Source of the DNA: Lingula anatina
Lineage: Eukaryota; Brachiopoda; Lingulata; Lingulida; Lingulidae
Direction: 5' to 3'
Assembly (NCBI RefSeq): GCF_001039355.2
Contig: NW_019775671.1
Coordinates: forward strand, 1-64,000
Length of the DNA stretch: 64,000 nt
Shown here: piece by piece, positions 1 through 12,618 of the stretch
Numbering within the stretch: the first letter of the stretch is position 1
How the letters are laid out: every line of letters begins with the position of its first letter
Translations under genes and position numbers: made by a program
Notes under the pieces: generated by a model
The model's database searches: none
Told to the model about the DNA's origin: nothing
Seen by the model: only the letters and a program-made list of their open reading frames with translations

Positions 1-92
1 TGCGGTCTTATAGTGAACCTGATTGGTTTATACATATGCTTATTAAGTGACTAAGCAGCTCGCCTCTTACAGATGTTTTTAATTTGTTTTAG

Positions 93-152
93 GCTATGAA
101 ACAAAGTTTGCAGCTTGCAAAGTTCTTTTCTGTGTGAGAGACCAAAAGCCAG
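93..152 (+). other. candidate 60-nt internal exon, gene unknown
   Basis: A pyrimidine-rich stretch ending TTTTAG precedes this 60-nt block and a consensus CAG|GTAAGA donor follows it. One frame is open throughout if the exon is entered with two bases completing a codon; it reads YETKFAACKVLFCVRDQKP. The length is a multiple of three and the implied phases are 1 and 1. It could be a coding exon of a gene that ends off the left edge, or a 5' untranslated exon of the TALE gene at 19759. I do not recognise the peptide. The splice signals are seen; that it is used is inference. Confidence 0.3.
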
Positions 153-3100
153 GTAAGACCTTTATATACTTCTAAATTGTTTTGATGTTGAATTTTTTAA
201 AACTTATTTTATTTATGCGCTTGAATTAAATATATAAATATATATTTTTTCAAATTGAAATGAAACAGCAAGTAAAATACTTGGATAGTATGCAGTTTTC
301 CATTTTCCTTATATTTTTTACAGAGTTGTGGTTAGAAAAAATTGTTCAGCTTTTCAAAACAAAGCATGTCTATATGCAAAACATGATATATATACAGCAA
401 CTAGAAGGGGGGGTGTCCACATCTTCCCACCCTAGGCACAGCTTTGCATACAATGAACAGTTCTTTTGATGAAGTTTTAAGAGGTCATTCAGTGCTTGCT
501 TGACAGTATTATTCATAAGACCACAAATTATGTCCTAGAATATGTTAATTAACCAAGATTACACGTATTAAGCCATGTTTCGAGGATAAGTTCACTACAG
601 GTGGTATATCTTTGCAAAAACTTTCTTCTCCTATCTTCTAGAAATTAACAAAATCAGCAAGAAGAACAATAGTGCAAATCATTAATTTTCAAAATTTCTG
701 CCAGTATTATTATCATTAAATTTGATAAAATAAAAAAAGAAAACTAAACCTAACCAAACAAGACCTTGGATAATGACAAACAAATTGGTTTATATGCAGA
801 CACCACTTATTAGTGCATTTGATCAGATAAACATTAATCATGAACATTTTGACTTCAGGATAGGGATAATTAAGGCCTAGGGGATTATAATGGTTGTAAA
901 TCTACATAAGTGAGAGGTTTCCGTATGGGGAGGGGTGTGCTTGGCCATGGCATAGAAAGTTCAGAGTAGAAAGGAAATGTTTCATCAGAGATAGGCAACA
1001 AGCACTTACACTGAGGTTAGGTGGGACTTAATTAGCAGTGTGCAGATTTCTATCAGGATTATTGAGGAGGTTAATGTGGGGTGGTTTACATGAAAGTAGT
1101 CATTTGGATGACACTTTTTAAGGACACATGACATTTGTAGAGTAATGGAGGACATCTCTGGTCCTTGTCTAATAAAAACATAAGTGTGGTATTGGCAATG
1201 ACACTTTTTGTTACTGTTTTATTTTACTTTTTATCTTTTTATTAAGTGAAGAAGATTATAATTTTATTTATTAATTTGTATATTTAGTTATTTTGATATG
1301 AGAATATGTGTGTGGTTCTGTCAAATGTTGGGAGGCAAAAAAAAAAGTGCTTATCACTTAAAGTAAAAGCTTAAAAATTGGTTTATTGGAATTTACCACA
1401 GGTATGTCACCACTTCAGATTTTTTCGATCTTTTCCTTCAGTTACTATAACAATGTAAGGAGTTGAAAATATTTTAAGAAATGGGCTACCTCTTGTTTTT
1501 TTAGAGATTCAGAGAGTGACCCAGAAAAACATTCCCAAGTTTGGACTTTTTATGATTTAATTTTTCTGTGAAGGTGAAATTATTTATTATCTTTTGAAGG
1601 ACAACAGAAGAATAAGTAGCTGCTTTGGAATTGCTTTTTAAAGTAAAAATATTTAACTTTTTTTGGTCAGTGTAGAATTGTGAAAGACAGTAGTTTTGAT
1701 TGTCTTTTGTAAGAACATGCTATTGATGTTGTTAATAATTCCAGTGACATGTCATTCCAATTTCACTTTTCCTGATTTGCTTCTTGCTGGAGAGCAAAAG
1801 AGTACCAAAAATGGAAAGAATTTATCTTGCTTTCAGCCTTCTTTTATATGGATTAATTTGCTGCAGGTTTTAGGCTGAGGATTNGGGGTGGGGGTGTTGG
1901 AATGAAAATTGTTAGTAAGATATATGCAAGTAAGTATACAGTATTTTGCCAGTTGTACATAATTAATTTGCCTTATATTTGCCCAAACAGGGATTTAAAA
2001 CAGTTAACTTCTTTCTTTTTACTAGCATATAACTGCTGACCTTATATAATGATTTTTTTTATGTAAAGGTTAAATTTGATTTGATTTTAAAAGTTTTGGT
2101 TGAATTACGTATATATAAAAGTAAAGTTTGACTGAAGACCATTTGGATGTCAGGGAAGGGGGGGTATTGATAGGTAAATAAACTTTGGAAGTAGATCAAG
2201 TTCAGATAGTCTGCTTTACGTTAAGTCTGCCTGGATTGCTGCTTTCAGTAGGGCCAATTAACTGTTGACAGGTGCCCCTCCTTCAATCCCGCCTGCTCCT
2301 CCCCAAGTTATTCAAGTGACTACCCCTTGGTGATAAGGCCAATGGGGCAAGAATGTGAGTGGTCCAAAATTTTTAGGGGGATGTGAGGGTAAAATCAAAA
2401 TAAAATTGTGTCTTTGATAAGCTTCAAGTTTTTGAAATAAACATCTTTTATATTTGTACTTTTAAAAGGAATTAGTTTTTTCATATATTAGAAGAAACTG
2501 GCCCTGCATGCTCAGTCTATCAGTGAAAGAATTTTTATCATCGGAGTGGCATGGTTTGTCAGTAGTCCCTCCCTAAAAATAGTGAGCGCACCTTAGCCAA
2601 TTTCAGGCCCAAATGCCTGTGAATAAGGTGTATAGAGGAAATACTGGAGTATTTGCCTACTTACAGAGAATAAACAGTTTGAATTTTCCTTCCACTGGAG
2701 GTTGTTTAGAGCAGAATGTGGAGGTTTAACATCTACTCCTGATGGCCTTCAAGAAGGTATGTGGCCTCCACAAGATTTAGGTGGAAATATTGCTCATTTA
2801 GAAGTTTTTTTCTGGCTATGTATTAGACTGGATATTGAAGCTCTGTGTGGCTAATCTTCAGCAGAGAGAGGTAAGGAAGTGTGTGGAATTGCTGGGGGAA
2901 AGTGGAGTACCTGTAATGGGGTTCTTTTATTTTTTGTTGTCTGGGTTTTGAAAGGAGGATTGTTCCTTGGAGTGATATTCTTGATAATGAAGTTTGACAT
3001 GTTTAGAGCAGGACTTTGGAGATCATTTGGAAGCTCTAGGAAGATGAAGTCTGTCCTAAATACGTGAAAAGTTATGTATGTTGTTTAAAGTTGCTGCACG

Positions 3101-3461
3101 AGATTTCACCAAGTGGGCCATGGAACATAGTCACTGTTTAATTTGTAACTCCACTGTTAAAGCTAACTTTGTGGCTGCATTCTCCCAAGACCCATGTTTG
3201 GAATGGTGGTCTTTAGTTCAGTTCATACTATAGAGTTGAAATCACCACACTGACCTTGGAACTGATAGCGTTAAACACCACACACTGCTGCGCCACATAC
3301 AGACAGAATGGAAGAGCAATATTGTGACCTTTCTTTGGGACTTTGAAGACAGTGTGGAGCAAGTTGAAATAGACTCTAGTGGTCTTTTGTGTGTTAGAGA
3401 AGACCCAGGTTGTGCTGGATTTCAGGTGTCCCATGTTAGAACTGGAATTTTTGGCTAAAAA

Positions 3462-3743
3462 CCACAGTACTGAACCCTGGGGTGTCCACACCACTCTTCC
3501 TTGACTGACCACAGTACTGAACCCTGGGGTGTCCACACCACTTTTCCTTGGCTGGCCACAGAACTAAACCCTGGGGTGTCCACACCACTCTTCCTTGGCT
3601 GGCCACAGTACTGAACCCTGGGGTGTCCACACCACTCTTCCTTGGCTGACCACAGTACTGAAACCTGGGGTGTCCACACCACTCTTCCTTGACTGACCAC
3701 AGTACTGAACCCTGGGATGTCCACACCACTCTTCCTTGGCTGA
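3462..3743. repeat. 47-bp minisatellite, six units
   Basis: Six consecutive 47-bp units begin CCACAGTACTGAACCCTGGG and contain GTGTCCACACCACTCTTCCT. Units differ at only a few bases (CAGAACTAAACC in unit three, GGGATGTCC in unit six), so the array is young or homogenised. Because 47 is not a multiple of three, all three minus-strand frames stay open and give overlapping, repetitive open frames; these are by-products of the repeat, not genes. Confidence 0.95.
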
Positions 3744-6700
3744 CCACACACACTATCCAACTAGACAACATCATATTAATAGTGTGGGGCATTAGAGAGA
3801 GATTAGATTGGTGAACTCTAATCTTACTTTCTGCTTAGATGGTATAGTAAAGACATTGTTGCAAATAGACTGATAGTAGATGTTTTTAGTATGAGGACAT
3901 TGCTCAATGCTAGATCTTTTTGATGTGATGCACAGTGATTGACTGTGATTTAAATGTTATTATGTGTATCATGTTTCAATCGGTGATTCCTGATAGACTG
4001 ACCATAGTTAAGTTATTGTAACCCGTAGTTATCTCATTAAAGTGAAAGCCTAGTCTCGAACCACCCAAATTGGTATGTAATTATCAAACTTTTGAATGGT
4101 ATCTTGCAGTAGTAAAAAATATAAATCTGATGTTGCTGATCTTAAATGTGCTTGAAGCAGCAATATGTCTTGGCACAAAGAAAGTGAGATCAGATTTAGA
4201 TATTTGAATTTTTTTCAAATAATTACCTTAGATCCACACCCTTTCCAAGTTTCACCTAGAATGCCTATGTAATCCTGTAAGCTGTTAATGTAATGTTTGG
4301 GCCGGCTCTGTAGAACCTGATCCCTTGGTTTATAAACTGACATTCCGCTAAGGTGATATACCTGTTCAAAACAACGTCTTATACCTGGGGCCAGCTTCAC
4401 CCAAGTAACTAAGACTGAGAGTTGGATTGAACTTTTGGACCAAAATTTCACTGTACTGTTTTTCAAAATAGATCAGTGGCGGTCCAAGAAAATGAAAAAT
4501 TGCACTTGCTTTATAACAAGAAATGATTTTCCAAAAATTCAAAAGGTCCAATATTTACAGTTAGTGGATATGTATTTACATTTATCCGGAAATGAAGAAG
4601 TCCTGAATTTTTCTTTAAATTATAGACCTACTTTCGCTCTGTAGTCCTCTTGTGTAACCAAGCCCTGCCTCTCAAACAGCTGCCCCAGCCATGGGAAAGT
4701 TTGGGTATATCAGCCCTAACACAAATGGTTTTCTGGTATACAATTCTTTAAGCTTCCCCTGTATATCTGCTAGCTAGCACAGGATAAGACTATTGATGAT
4801 ATATACAAACTATTAAACGGTCCACCTGGAGACCCACAGTGCTGAGAAACACCGCTTTCTCCCTCTGTAAAACTTAAGGTTCATGTGGATATGTGACACT
4901 CTTTTCTGGGACTTGTTTTACAAAAAGTGACTAACTTTAAGACTGGCATTTTAGTCTACTTTGATCAGAGAGAAATTGGCTGTGTCCAGTTGATTGAAAT
5001 ATTGTGTCTGTTTTATGACAAGAAAGATTTAATATGGCTTTTCTGAGGAAGTTCTGGGACTTGGTATGGGACAGCTGGAAACGCATAAACACACATAATT
5101 TGGGACGTCGGTCCTAGCCTTGCAATTATTTTTAGAGTTTTGCTACAGTCCAAGGGATATAAGATAAGAATTTATTCAACGGCGCCAATGATATTTTTGA
5201 TGTTCAGCATTGTGTCATTCTATCACACAATAGTTGGGATACAGTCAAATTTGAGTTTTTGATAGAACCATCAATAGAAGATTTATTGGAACTAGTATAT
5301 CTTAGAAATAGTGATCATGTGTTTAAAGTAAATTTTAAGTTGCTAACATGATGAAGTATAATTATCCACCAATGCAGTGACAAACATTGCAAACTTCTCA
5401 TAATATCTAATCAAGAGGATGGACATCTATCTGTGTGTGGCCAATGGTCAAATGATAGTATGTCTGAAGTCTTGTCAGATACTGTATACATGAAAACTTC
5501 AATTTATTTGGCCAACATTTGTAGACTTGGTTTCTTGCTATTCAAAAAAAGAAAGCAAAACTTAGACCATGGCTAAAAGTAGTTTTGAAATGGTTGAACA
5601 TTTTGGCATAAGTAAATTACTTAGATTGGGACATTTTTCATAGTAAATTTTAAACCATGCTGTATTGTTAAAAGAGCAGTATAAATGCCTTTGGAGGGTC
5701 TTAAAGAATGAAGAAAGCTGGCCTACATTCTTGTGGGAGGGAAGAATAATACTTACTTCCTGTGAGTGAGAGAGTCAGCGCAATATCTCAAATTACCGGT
5801 TCTCTGTCTCCCTGCCCCAGTGGGGGGCTCTATTGTCACCTAATACTGCTGTTCTATGGAGTAATTACACACACATTCACACAGGTGGCTAGTTTTAAAA
5901 GACAGGTTTTAAGTAGGTGCTTGTCCTTTGCTGCTTCTTTCAGTCATCCTGTGAAGGCTTTTTTTGTGGCACTTATGAGCCCATGTTAGAAGTAGTTGAT
6001 TGCAGTCAGTCACTAGCTAAACTAATTGATTGCTTGACCAGTGCTGCAGACTTGTGATTGTTTATGGGTTGAAATGCAGTGTCAGAGTTTTACCAGCACA
6101 TTTTATGATCAATTACATTTATTATTCCACTATTTACTCAAACATTTCCTAGACAAACATTTTTTTTAACTGGAAAAGGTGGAGAAAGAAAGAAGTCGAA
6201 ACTGGGTGTGCTGTGCTTACTGGCAAGAGTTTTCCAACCCTGATATTCTGGTGGAATGGAAGAACCAGTTGTGCCAGTGGCTGGAATGGTGACTGAGGTG
6301 AATGGCACTGTGGGTTACAGGGTGATAATGATAGTGGTGTAGTGGACAATAGGGGAAGGGGTGTGGAAGACTGGGTAGTTCACACCACCACAGGTGGGCT
6401 AGACAGTGGGGAGATGGACAGAAGGATTTTTTGGGAGAGATAAAGGGTAGGAGGTTTCATGACAACACAGGTGTAATGAAGGGTTACAAGGGGGGGGGGT
6501 GAGTGTAGATGGAGATATTCTTTAGGGAGAGGACAAAGATAAAATGTCACACCACTAAAGGATGACTCTTTTTATGAGGGGTGAATAGAAGAAAGTGTAT
6601 TAGTTAATGCTGAGGGAGTTAAAGGGAGAAATGACAGTGAATGGCCTAAAGTAAAAGAGATGCTAAGGGGAGAAGAGCAAAAAAAAAATCCATCAGCTGC

Positions 6701-7516
6701 TGCTGTGATATTACTTAGTGGTACAGTAAAACCGTTCAAACTCCTGCAGCCAAAGGTGACTCGAGAGAGATAGCTGTTGTTTTGAAGATATTAAGAGGAG
6801 ACAGGGGACAGACAGGAGACCTGTTACAACAGTCCAGGTAGGGTTAAAGTGATGCAGAATGGTCAGAAAAGTTTTAGGGAGAGGATGGGGTGAAGATGAC
6901 AGAAGCCTGATGTGAGTTGCAAGTATAAGGTCCTTAGGATAAATTAATTTATCATTTCAATGTACTCTTTTTGACGGATTTGGATGGTTTTTTTGATAAT
7001 TGTTTTAAATGATCAACGTGAGATCACCAGGCCTAGTTGCCCAAAACACTGTACTAGCATGCATACGCATTCTTGGAGCATTTTTACAGTTTTGGTCATC
7101 TGGACCATATTTCTTTGTCATGATTCATCTCTTAATGGTAAACCATATCTTCAGGTCCCTAAATTTCAATTTTTTGGAGGGGGGCATATTGAAGTCACAG
7201 GAAGGTCTTCAGTGGTGCAAAACTGCTTTAAATCTTACGCCAAAGAGAGATGCCTTCTAAGTTTTGGGCATTGCATTCATCAAGTAATACGGGGTCACCA
7301 TGTGGTTACTGTCTGCACTTGTGAATTTATCTAACTTTTCAGTTATCTGAAAAGAATTGATGCCATCTTTGGAAGTGAGTGGAAAGTCAGGTAAATAAGA
7401 GAGAGGGATTAGTAGTTACCTAAAGGGAGAGGACATGGAAATGTCAACATTCATGTTTAAAGAAATACATTTGCTGATATAGTGACCTACAAGATGAGCC
7501 AGGCTTTAAAAACTAC

Positions 7517-7584
7517 AAGTATGTTACTATAGGTTCTTTATAATATTAAAAAGTATGTTACTATAGGCTCTTTATAATATTAAA
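7517..7584. repeat. 34-bp tandem duplication
   Basis: Two adjacent copies of a 34-bp unit beginning AAGTATGTTACTATAGG differ by one base (GGTTC versus GGCTC). It lies in non-coding DNA and looks like a recent slippage or microhomology duplication. Confidence 0.85.
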
Positions 7585-8386
7585 TAACACATTTTATTAT
7601 GACATCTAAATCCATGCTAGATGTTCAGTACATTGGCTGTAATTATAAAGAGACAGTAATAATTATACAAATTACACATGGTAAATCTACACATTTATGG
7701 AAATAGGGAAAGAATTTTAAAGAAAAAATGTAGACAACCTTAAGTAGACATTGAATAGCAAAATATCTAAGATTACCTATAAAGTAGAAGTATTTAAGGC
7801 ACAGGAAATGTGGACAAAGAGGAGTGTTGACTGGAGATTGATCAGACGTGACATGGCTGTTAATTTGCATATAGTATGCTGGCAGGAGCTCAGTTTGTTC
7901 AATTTCTTGTGCTTTTTTTAAAGAATTTTTAATTTGTTATGAATGGATTCATTTTATGTCTGATTTTATTTTGACACAGAATGAATGAAGACTTGAAATG
8001 ATGGAATTGTAAATGGATAATGTGGTTATTTCGTTCATTTGTTTTTCTTTTTTTTGGGGGGGGGAGAGAGAGAGATTTAAACAATTTTTTTCTCCCCTGC
8101 ATTTTTAACGATTTTATTTTTTTACCTTTCCTGGACAAACTGTACTGTGTATGAATGAAAAATGATGAAAAACTGATAGAGATAAGGAACTGCATTAGTA
8201 TACAAAGACCTGGTTAGCAAGATTAAGGTGTACTTTACTGGTGCTGCAATCCATTAGATTAAGGTCGCTAAGATCTACCTGAATGGAGTCATACTTAAGA
8301 TAACTAGAGATTTAAGCTAGTGCCCCTTTTAAGAAAATTCTATGCTGCAATATTTCTACACTGGAAAAACAAAATTGGTTCTTCAG

Positions 8387-8465
8387 GGCTTTAAAATGTA
8401 TGAACTATGGTGATGTCTCTGCAAGTCTGATACAAACAAAGACCTCTATGACAATAGAATCTCAG
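8387..8465 (+). other. weak candidate exon (possible 5' UTR exon)
   Basis: A TTCTTCAG acceptor-like site precedes 79 nt that end in TCTCAG|GTAAGT, a strong donor. One frame is open and includes an ATG at 8400. There is no recognisable domain and no partner exon nearby. It could be an alternative untranslated exon of the downstream TALE gene, or a chance pair of sites. Confidence 0.18.
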
Positions 8466-11193
8466 GTAAGTTTATTGGTTAGCTGGAAAAGTGAATTAAA
8501 ACCAAAATGTCTTTACAGGCTTCAAGCTTCTGTTAACAGACCTGTGCATGTGCGTGTGGAGGGGGGTATGAGTAACTTTTTGTTAAGAATGTGATCATTA
8601 AAGGTAGTGTGATCTTACTAAGCTAAAGAACTTGTGTATTAGCAATCTACTAGTGCCTCCCATAGGAGGAAGAACACTGAGTTTGTTAAGCTGCCAAGCC
8701 ATTTCAGAGATGGCAGCAGTGTACTTCACCCAACCCTTACACATATCAGTTTTGATAGACAAGCCAACTTAAGAGCCCAGACTATTTAAAAACAAGCCAG
8801 GAAGTGAGGTCAGTTAAGCATTTAATGGACGGGTGATCTGTGGGTGAGATAGGGATGTTTTGCTAGGGCACCTGGCCTTTGCTCTGTGACACACTGTAGA
8901 GAAAGAGAGCCACTTATCATGTTTGTATTTTAAGCAGGAATATAGTAGGGTATTTGTCCATGGGGTGTTTGACAGGGTGGAGGGGAGGGGGGTGGCATAG
9001 AAGGAGTCTAGCAAACAAGTGCACGTAAACAGGAGGAATGCCTTTGACTTTGATGGTTATGTTGGAAAGTTGTTTTTGTATGGTAATTTTTATCAGCACA
9101 TGTTGCAAAAATCAAGAAAAGAACAAATTGTGGTTCTTCTTGTTTTGACTAATCCCTCATGGATACTAGTGCATTTCGCGACATGGCCTATGATTTAATA
9201 ATATGATACATGGAAATAGTATAATTGTAGGCAATGTACAACAAATTCCTTCATATTAAAACAGGGATGCTGGTGTAGGTACTTCAGACACATATTGTGG
9301 GGAAAGGCAAAGTTTTCTTTCTACCTCTGAGGATGGTTCTTATTAATAAGATATCAGGTTACTTGGATGACATTTTGTTTTCATTGACAACAGTGAAGTG
9401 CCTCAAACGTTGGCTGTTTAAGGAGACTGGGGAGGGGAGTGGGGGGTTCTTGGCAGAAGCTTATAGAATCAAGTAGTCACTAACATTACAATTGAATTCA
9501 GCTTTTTAACAAGATATTGAATTGAAAATCTTCTTTACACCAAATTTGATGAAAGAATTTTTTGAAAAAAAAAAAAAAACTAGTGAGTATTCAGATAGAC
9601 ACACACTACTAGTTGAGTCGGTCCAACAGGTAACAGGTTAAACTGAATGACACACTTCGAGAGAGCAGCTAATTAAAAGTTAATTATCTCCAAACTGTTC
9701 AAGGAGATGTGGCAGACAGTAAGCTGATTCCACTGATTGCACTAAGTGAGAATCCCCTGCAGATTTGGACCAACCAAACTAGTATGATGTGTCTATCTGA
9801 ATGGGGGCCTAGATATAAATAAATAACAGATAAGTTGTAAAAAAATTGATGAATAACATGAAGATGCCAAATAATTTGTTTAATTTGATGAATTGTTTGA
9901 AAAATGAGGCACAAATTGATAATATTTGCATAATGTGACAAGCACGAAGCAGCAGTGAAACATATTGAAACACCCTGAATGTTTGTCTGAAAACAGACCT
10001 AATTTGATAATTAACTGTACTGGGTAGCGTCTGGGGCAACGTGCCTCAAATGCCGTTAGTCTGGGGTTAATGGGTACTAAAGAAGGAAATCATCTGCATT
10101 CATAAGTAAGGTTATCCAAACTTGCCTTCCAGGAAACAAGCTATCGCTTTGCCCTGACTTGGGGGCTTGTTGGGAATTCAGTAAAGAGTTAGATTTCTAG
10201 AAAGATATCATAGTAAACTTCCGGATAGGATTTCATCTTTATTTCTTGATTTAATAGTTTTTTTGTACATTTTTCTCCCAGAATGCAAGAGAGGATGCCC
10301 ATGTAGAGCTGTTCGACTTTAAATATTGCAATTTGACATCTGCTATTTTTATGTGAAGTTTTAGTGGGCATCAAGAAAAAAAAGGCATTCTAGGAGCAAA
10401 ATTTTATATATAATAAATTTAGAAAATGAATGTGCAAAGTGAAGTTTGAAGACTTTTCTGGATTGGTGAAAAAAAATGAACTGCCTTCCTCTATGGAATG
10501 TGTGAAGTAAAGTGTTTTCATGTGCTAATATAAATATAATACTTAATTCCTCTGAAACATTTTGTAATTATTTCACACTAAATCATATGTGGTAATGACT
10601 TGATCATTTCAGGAGGGAAATTGTGAATTTTACATCTGCTGCATATATTTGAGCCATAAATTCTTAAAATTAGAACATTCCTATTGAGTAATCGCAACAA
10701 AACTGAGTAGCAGGCTACCCCTTAATTTGATTTGATCCAGTTAATGTACTGTTGTTGTATGCAATTTTTAATGATTCTTAAAATTTTGTATAGATCTGTA
10801 AGATGAATAATTTTTCCCATTGAAAGATAGAGGCATTACCGTACATAATCAATTATCAGTTAATTTTTACTTATTTTTTCCTCATGCCACAGGTTTAATA
10901 TAGCATCAGATGTTATGAAAATGTCAAAAGGCTTTTGGATAACAGAAACAAACTGCTTCAGTGTTGTTTAGCTCTGATCATTTGGGTGGCATAGTGCTTG
11001 GCTGGTGATCAATCAATATTATTAATAATTAGGTCTACCAATGACGTCTTTCAAGGTGCTTCTGATCTGGTGGATTCTGTCAGTGAATACTGCTCATGTC
11101 TTCAGAATTAATTGTGTCAGGTGAACTTGAAGTGGAGATGGTGAAACAGCTAGCCATAAGAGGATCAGATTTTGTCTGGTTATTGCCTTTACC

Positions 11194-12618
11194 CACCCTG
11201 AGCTTCAGAGATAACTTGACACTAACCTCTTCACTATAGCCTATCTTCATCGTGTCAAGTTACCTCTGACGAAAATAGTTTGACCTAGTTTATGTAAGCC
11301 AATGGAATCCAAGTTTCAAAATTTTTCACCAAAGTTTGGTGAAAATGCTGATTGGTTGACCGTCAATCGGCAATCCTCGGCTGATTCCGCAAGCTCCATA
11401 CTAACAACAAAGTTATTGTCGAGTGCGGAGACATCCGAGTAGTTCCGAGTGCATAACCGTACACGAAGAAAGCATGGCGTCTCCTACGAGTGACTATGTA
11501 AAATAATGTATTAAGTTACCTCTTGATTCTTTGCAAAATATGAGTATATCGGAATTGAAACCAGAGCAGTTTGAGGCCCTGCATCATTATCTACTGAGGG
11601 ATGATGTATTTTGCGCAAGTCCCTGATATTCAGCCTTATCTTACCCTAGGTTCTAGATTCCGGTATTGCTAGATCTTGATTTCATATATAACCCATAGTA
11701 GCAATACCAGGCTCTAGCGAACAGCGGCAACTCGGGGGCGTTCTTCTTCAAAATTCTGCCTGGGGCGCTTCCATATTTGGAAGTCACACGTCACAGCTGT
11801 GTCCGCCTGGATCCATATTTGGAAGTCATAAGTCTCGTACGTCACAGGTTTGGCCGCCTGGAGCTGCCTTTCCCGCCTTGCGCTGAAGTCTCGTGCAGGC
11901 GAGACAAGAAGCAATTAAAGTGCCTTACGCGGAGTTAGAAGTTGGAATTGAAAATATATTGCAGTCGAAGGTCAGTGCCACAATACAAGCAACATTCTGC
12001 TGTAAAAACTTATTTTCGTGTAGCCATTGTGCAGCCCTTATAGTGGTATCGGGCATACAGTGTAGCTGTCAAATTTTGCACACGGCAAGCACATGTATTG
12101 TGCACGTGTATATCTCAGGACTAAAAGTTCTTTGATAAGAAAAAAATACAAAAACATTGGATATATCTTTTCTTTCTGAAGAATATTATTTATTTTTTCA
12201 CTTTACATCTTAAATACAGCAAACAATATTAAATAAAGCAGAATAAAATTTGTTTTACGTTTTATTTTGGTCTGATGACATTCAACTGCAGATTCACTGC
12301 GGAGCAGTTCTATTTGATTGTTGGAAAACTTTCATGGCCTCTGGTCTTCAGAGTTAATAAAAGCGACTCCATCACAAAGTATATTTAGCAAGCTAGCTTT
12401 TACGTTGCTCTGACACTCAGGGTACCTTATCTTTGATTGGTCCGGATTTGACTCGTTCGCGTTCATTGGCTAGATCGTTCAATGAGTCATTGAGTGCGGG
12501 CTTTAAATTTGATTGGCGGGCGGCGGGGGCAATCGAATGTGGTCAGAGGTAACTTGACACGATGAAGATAGGCTATAGTGAAGAGGTTAGTGTCAAGTTA
12601 TCTCTGAAGCTCAGGGTG
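11194..12618. mobile_element. 1425-bp DNA transposon with 77-bp TIRs, hAT-like 8-bp TSD
   Basis: The left end (11194-11270) begins CACCCTGAGCTTCAGAG and its reverse complement forms the right end (12542-12618); I found no mismatch across the 77 bp. The element is flanked by an identical 8-bp direct repeat CCTTTACC at 11186-11193 and 12619-12626. An 8-bp target duplication suits the hAT (or P) superfamily, but no transposase frame survives, so it is non-autonomous. Each TIR holds a sub-inverted repeat (AACTTGACAC/GTGTCAAGTT). The interior is more GC-rich than its surroundings and carries degenerate coding-like traces, including a 28-codon frame at 11540. Perfect TIRs and TSD indicate recent insertion. 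Confidence 0.9.
11540..11626 (+). pseudogene. truncated helicase-like frame inside the transposon
   Basis: A 28-codon frame begins MSISELKPEQFEAL and ends DDVFCASP before a TGA. The pattern LKPEQ..AL...L...DVF resembles the stretch preceding the Walker A motif of RecQ-type helicases (LKPEQ...DVFA.LPTG). The frame stops just where the ATP-binding loop would begin. This may be a captured gene fragment or a relic of a larger parent element. The family assignment rests on a short motif and is tentative. Confidence 0.3.

Larger units (their letters stand above)
153..11193. other. long non-coding AT-rich stretch (upstream or first-intron DNA)
   Basis: I see no convincing protein-coding exon here. 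Open frames are short, lack domain signatures and are not flanked by paired splice sites, apart from one weak candidate at 8387-8465. The stretch holds a minisatellite at 3462-3743, a small tandem duplication at 7517-7584, and homopolymer runs (G-run near 6490, A-run near 9570). A single N at 1884 marks an assembly gap. The most economical reading is upstream or first-intron DNA of the TALE gene whose start codon is at 19770. Confidence 0.5.

Noticed and set aside
3228-3792. Overlapping minus-strand frames with repeated VVWTPQGSVLW / GHPRVQYCGQ patterns
   Set aside because: They are three readings of the 47-bp minisatellite, whose unit length rotates the frame and lacks stops; no start context or splice support.
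6984-7334. Overlapping 116- and 83-codon plus-strand frames
   Set aside because: No recognisable domain, no splice partner, ordinary base composition; likely chance.
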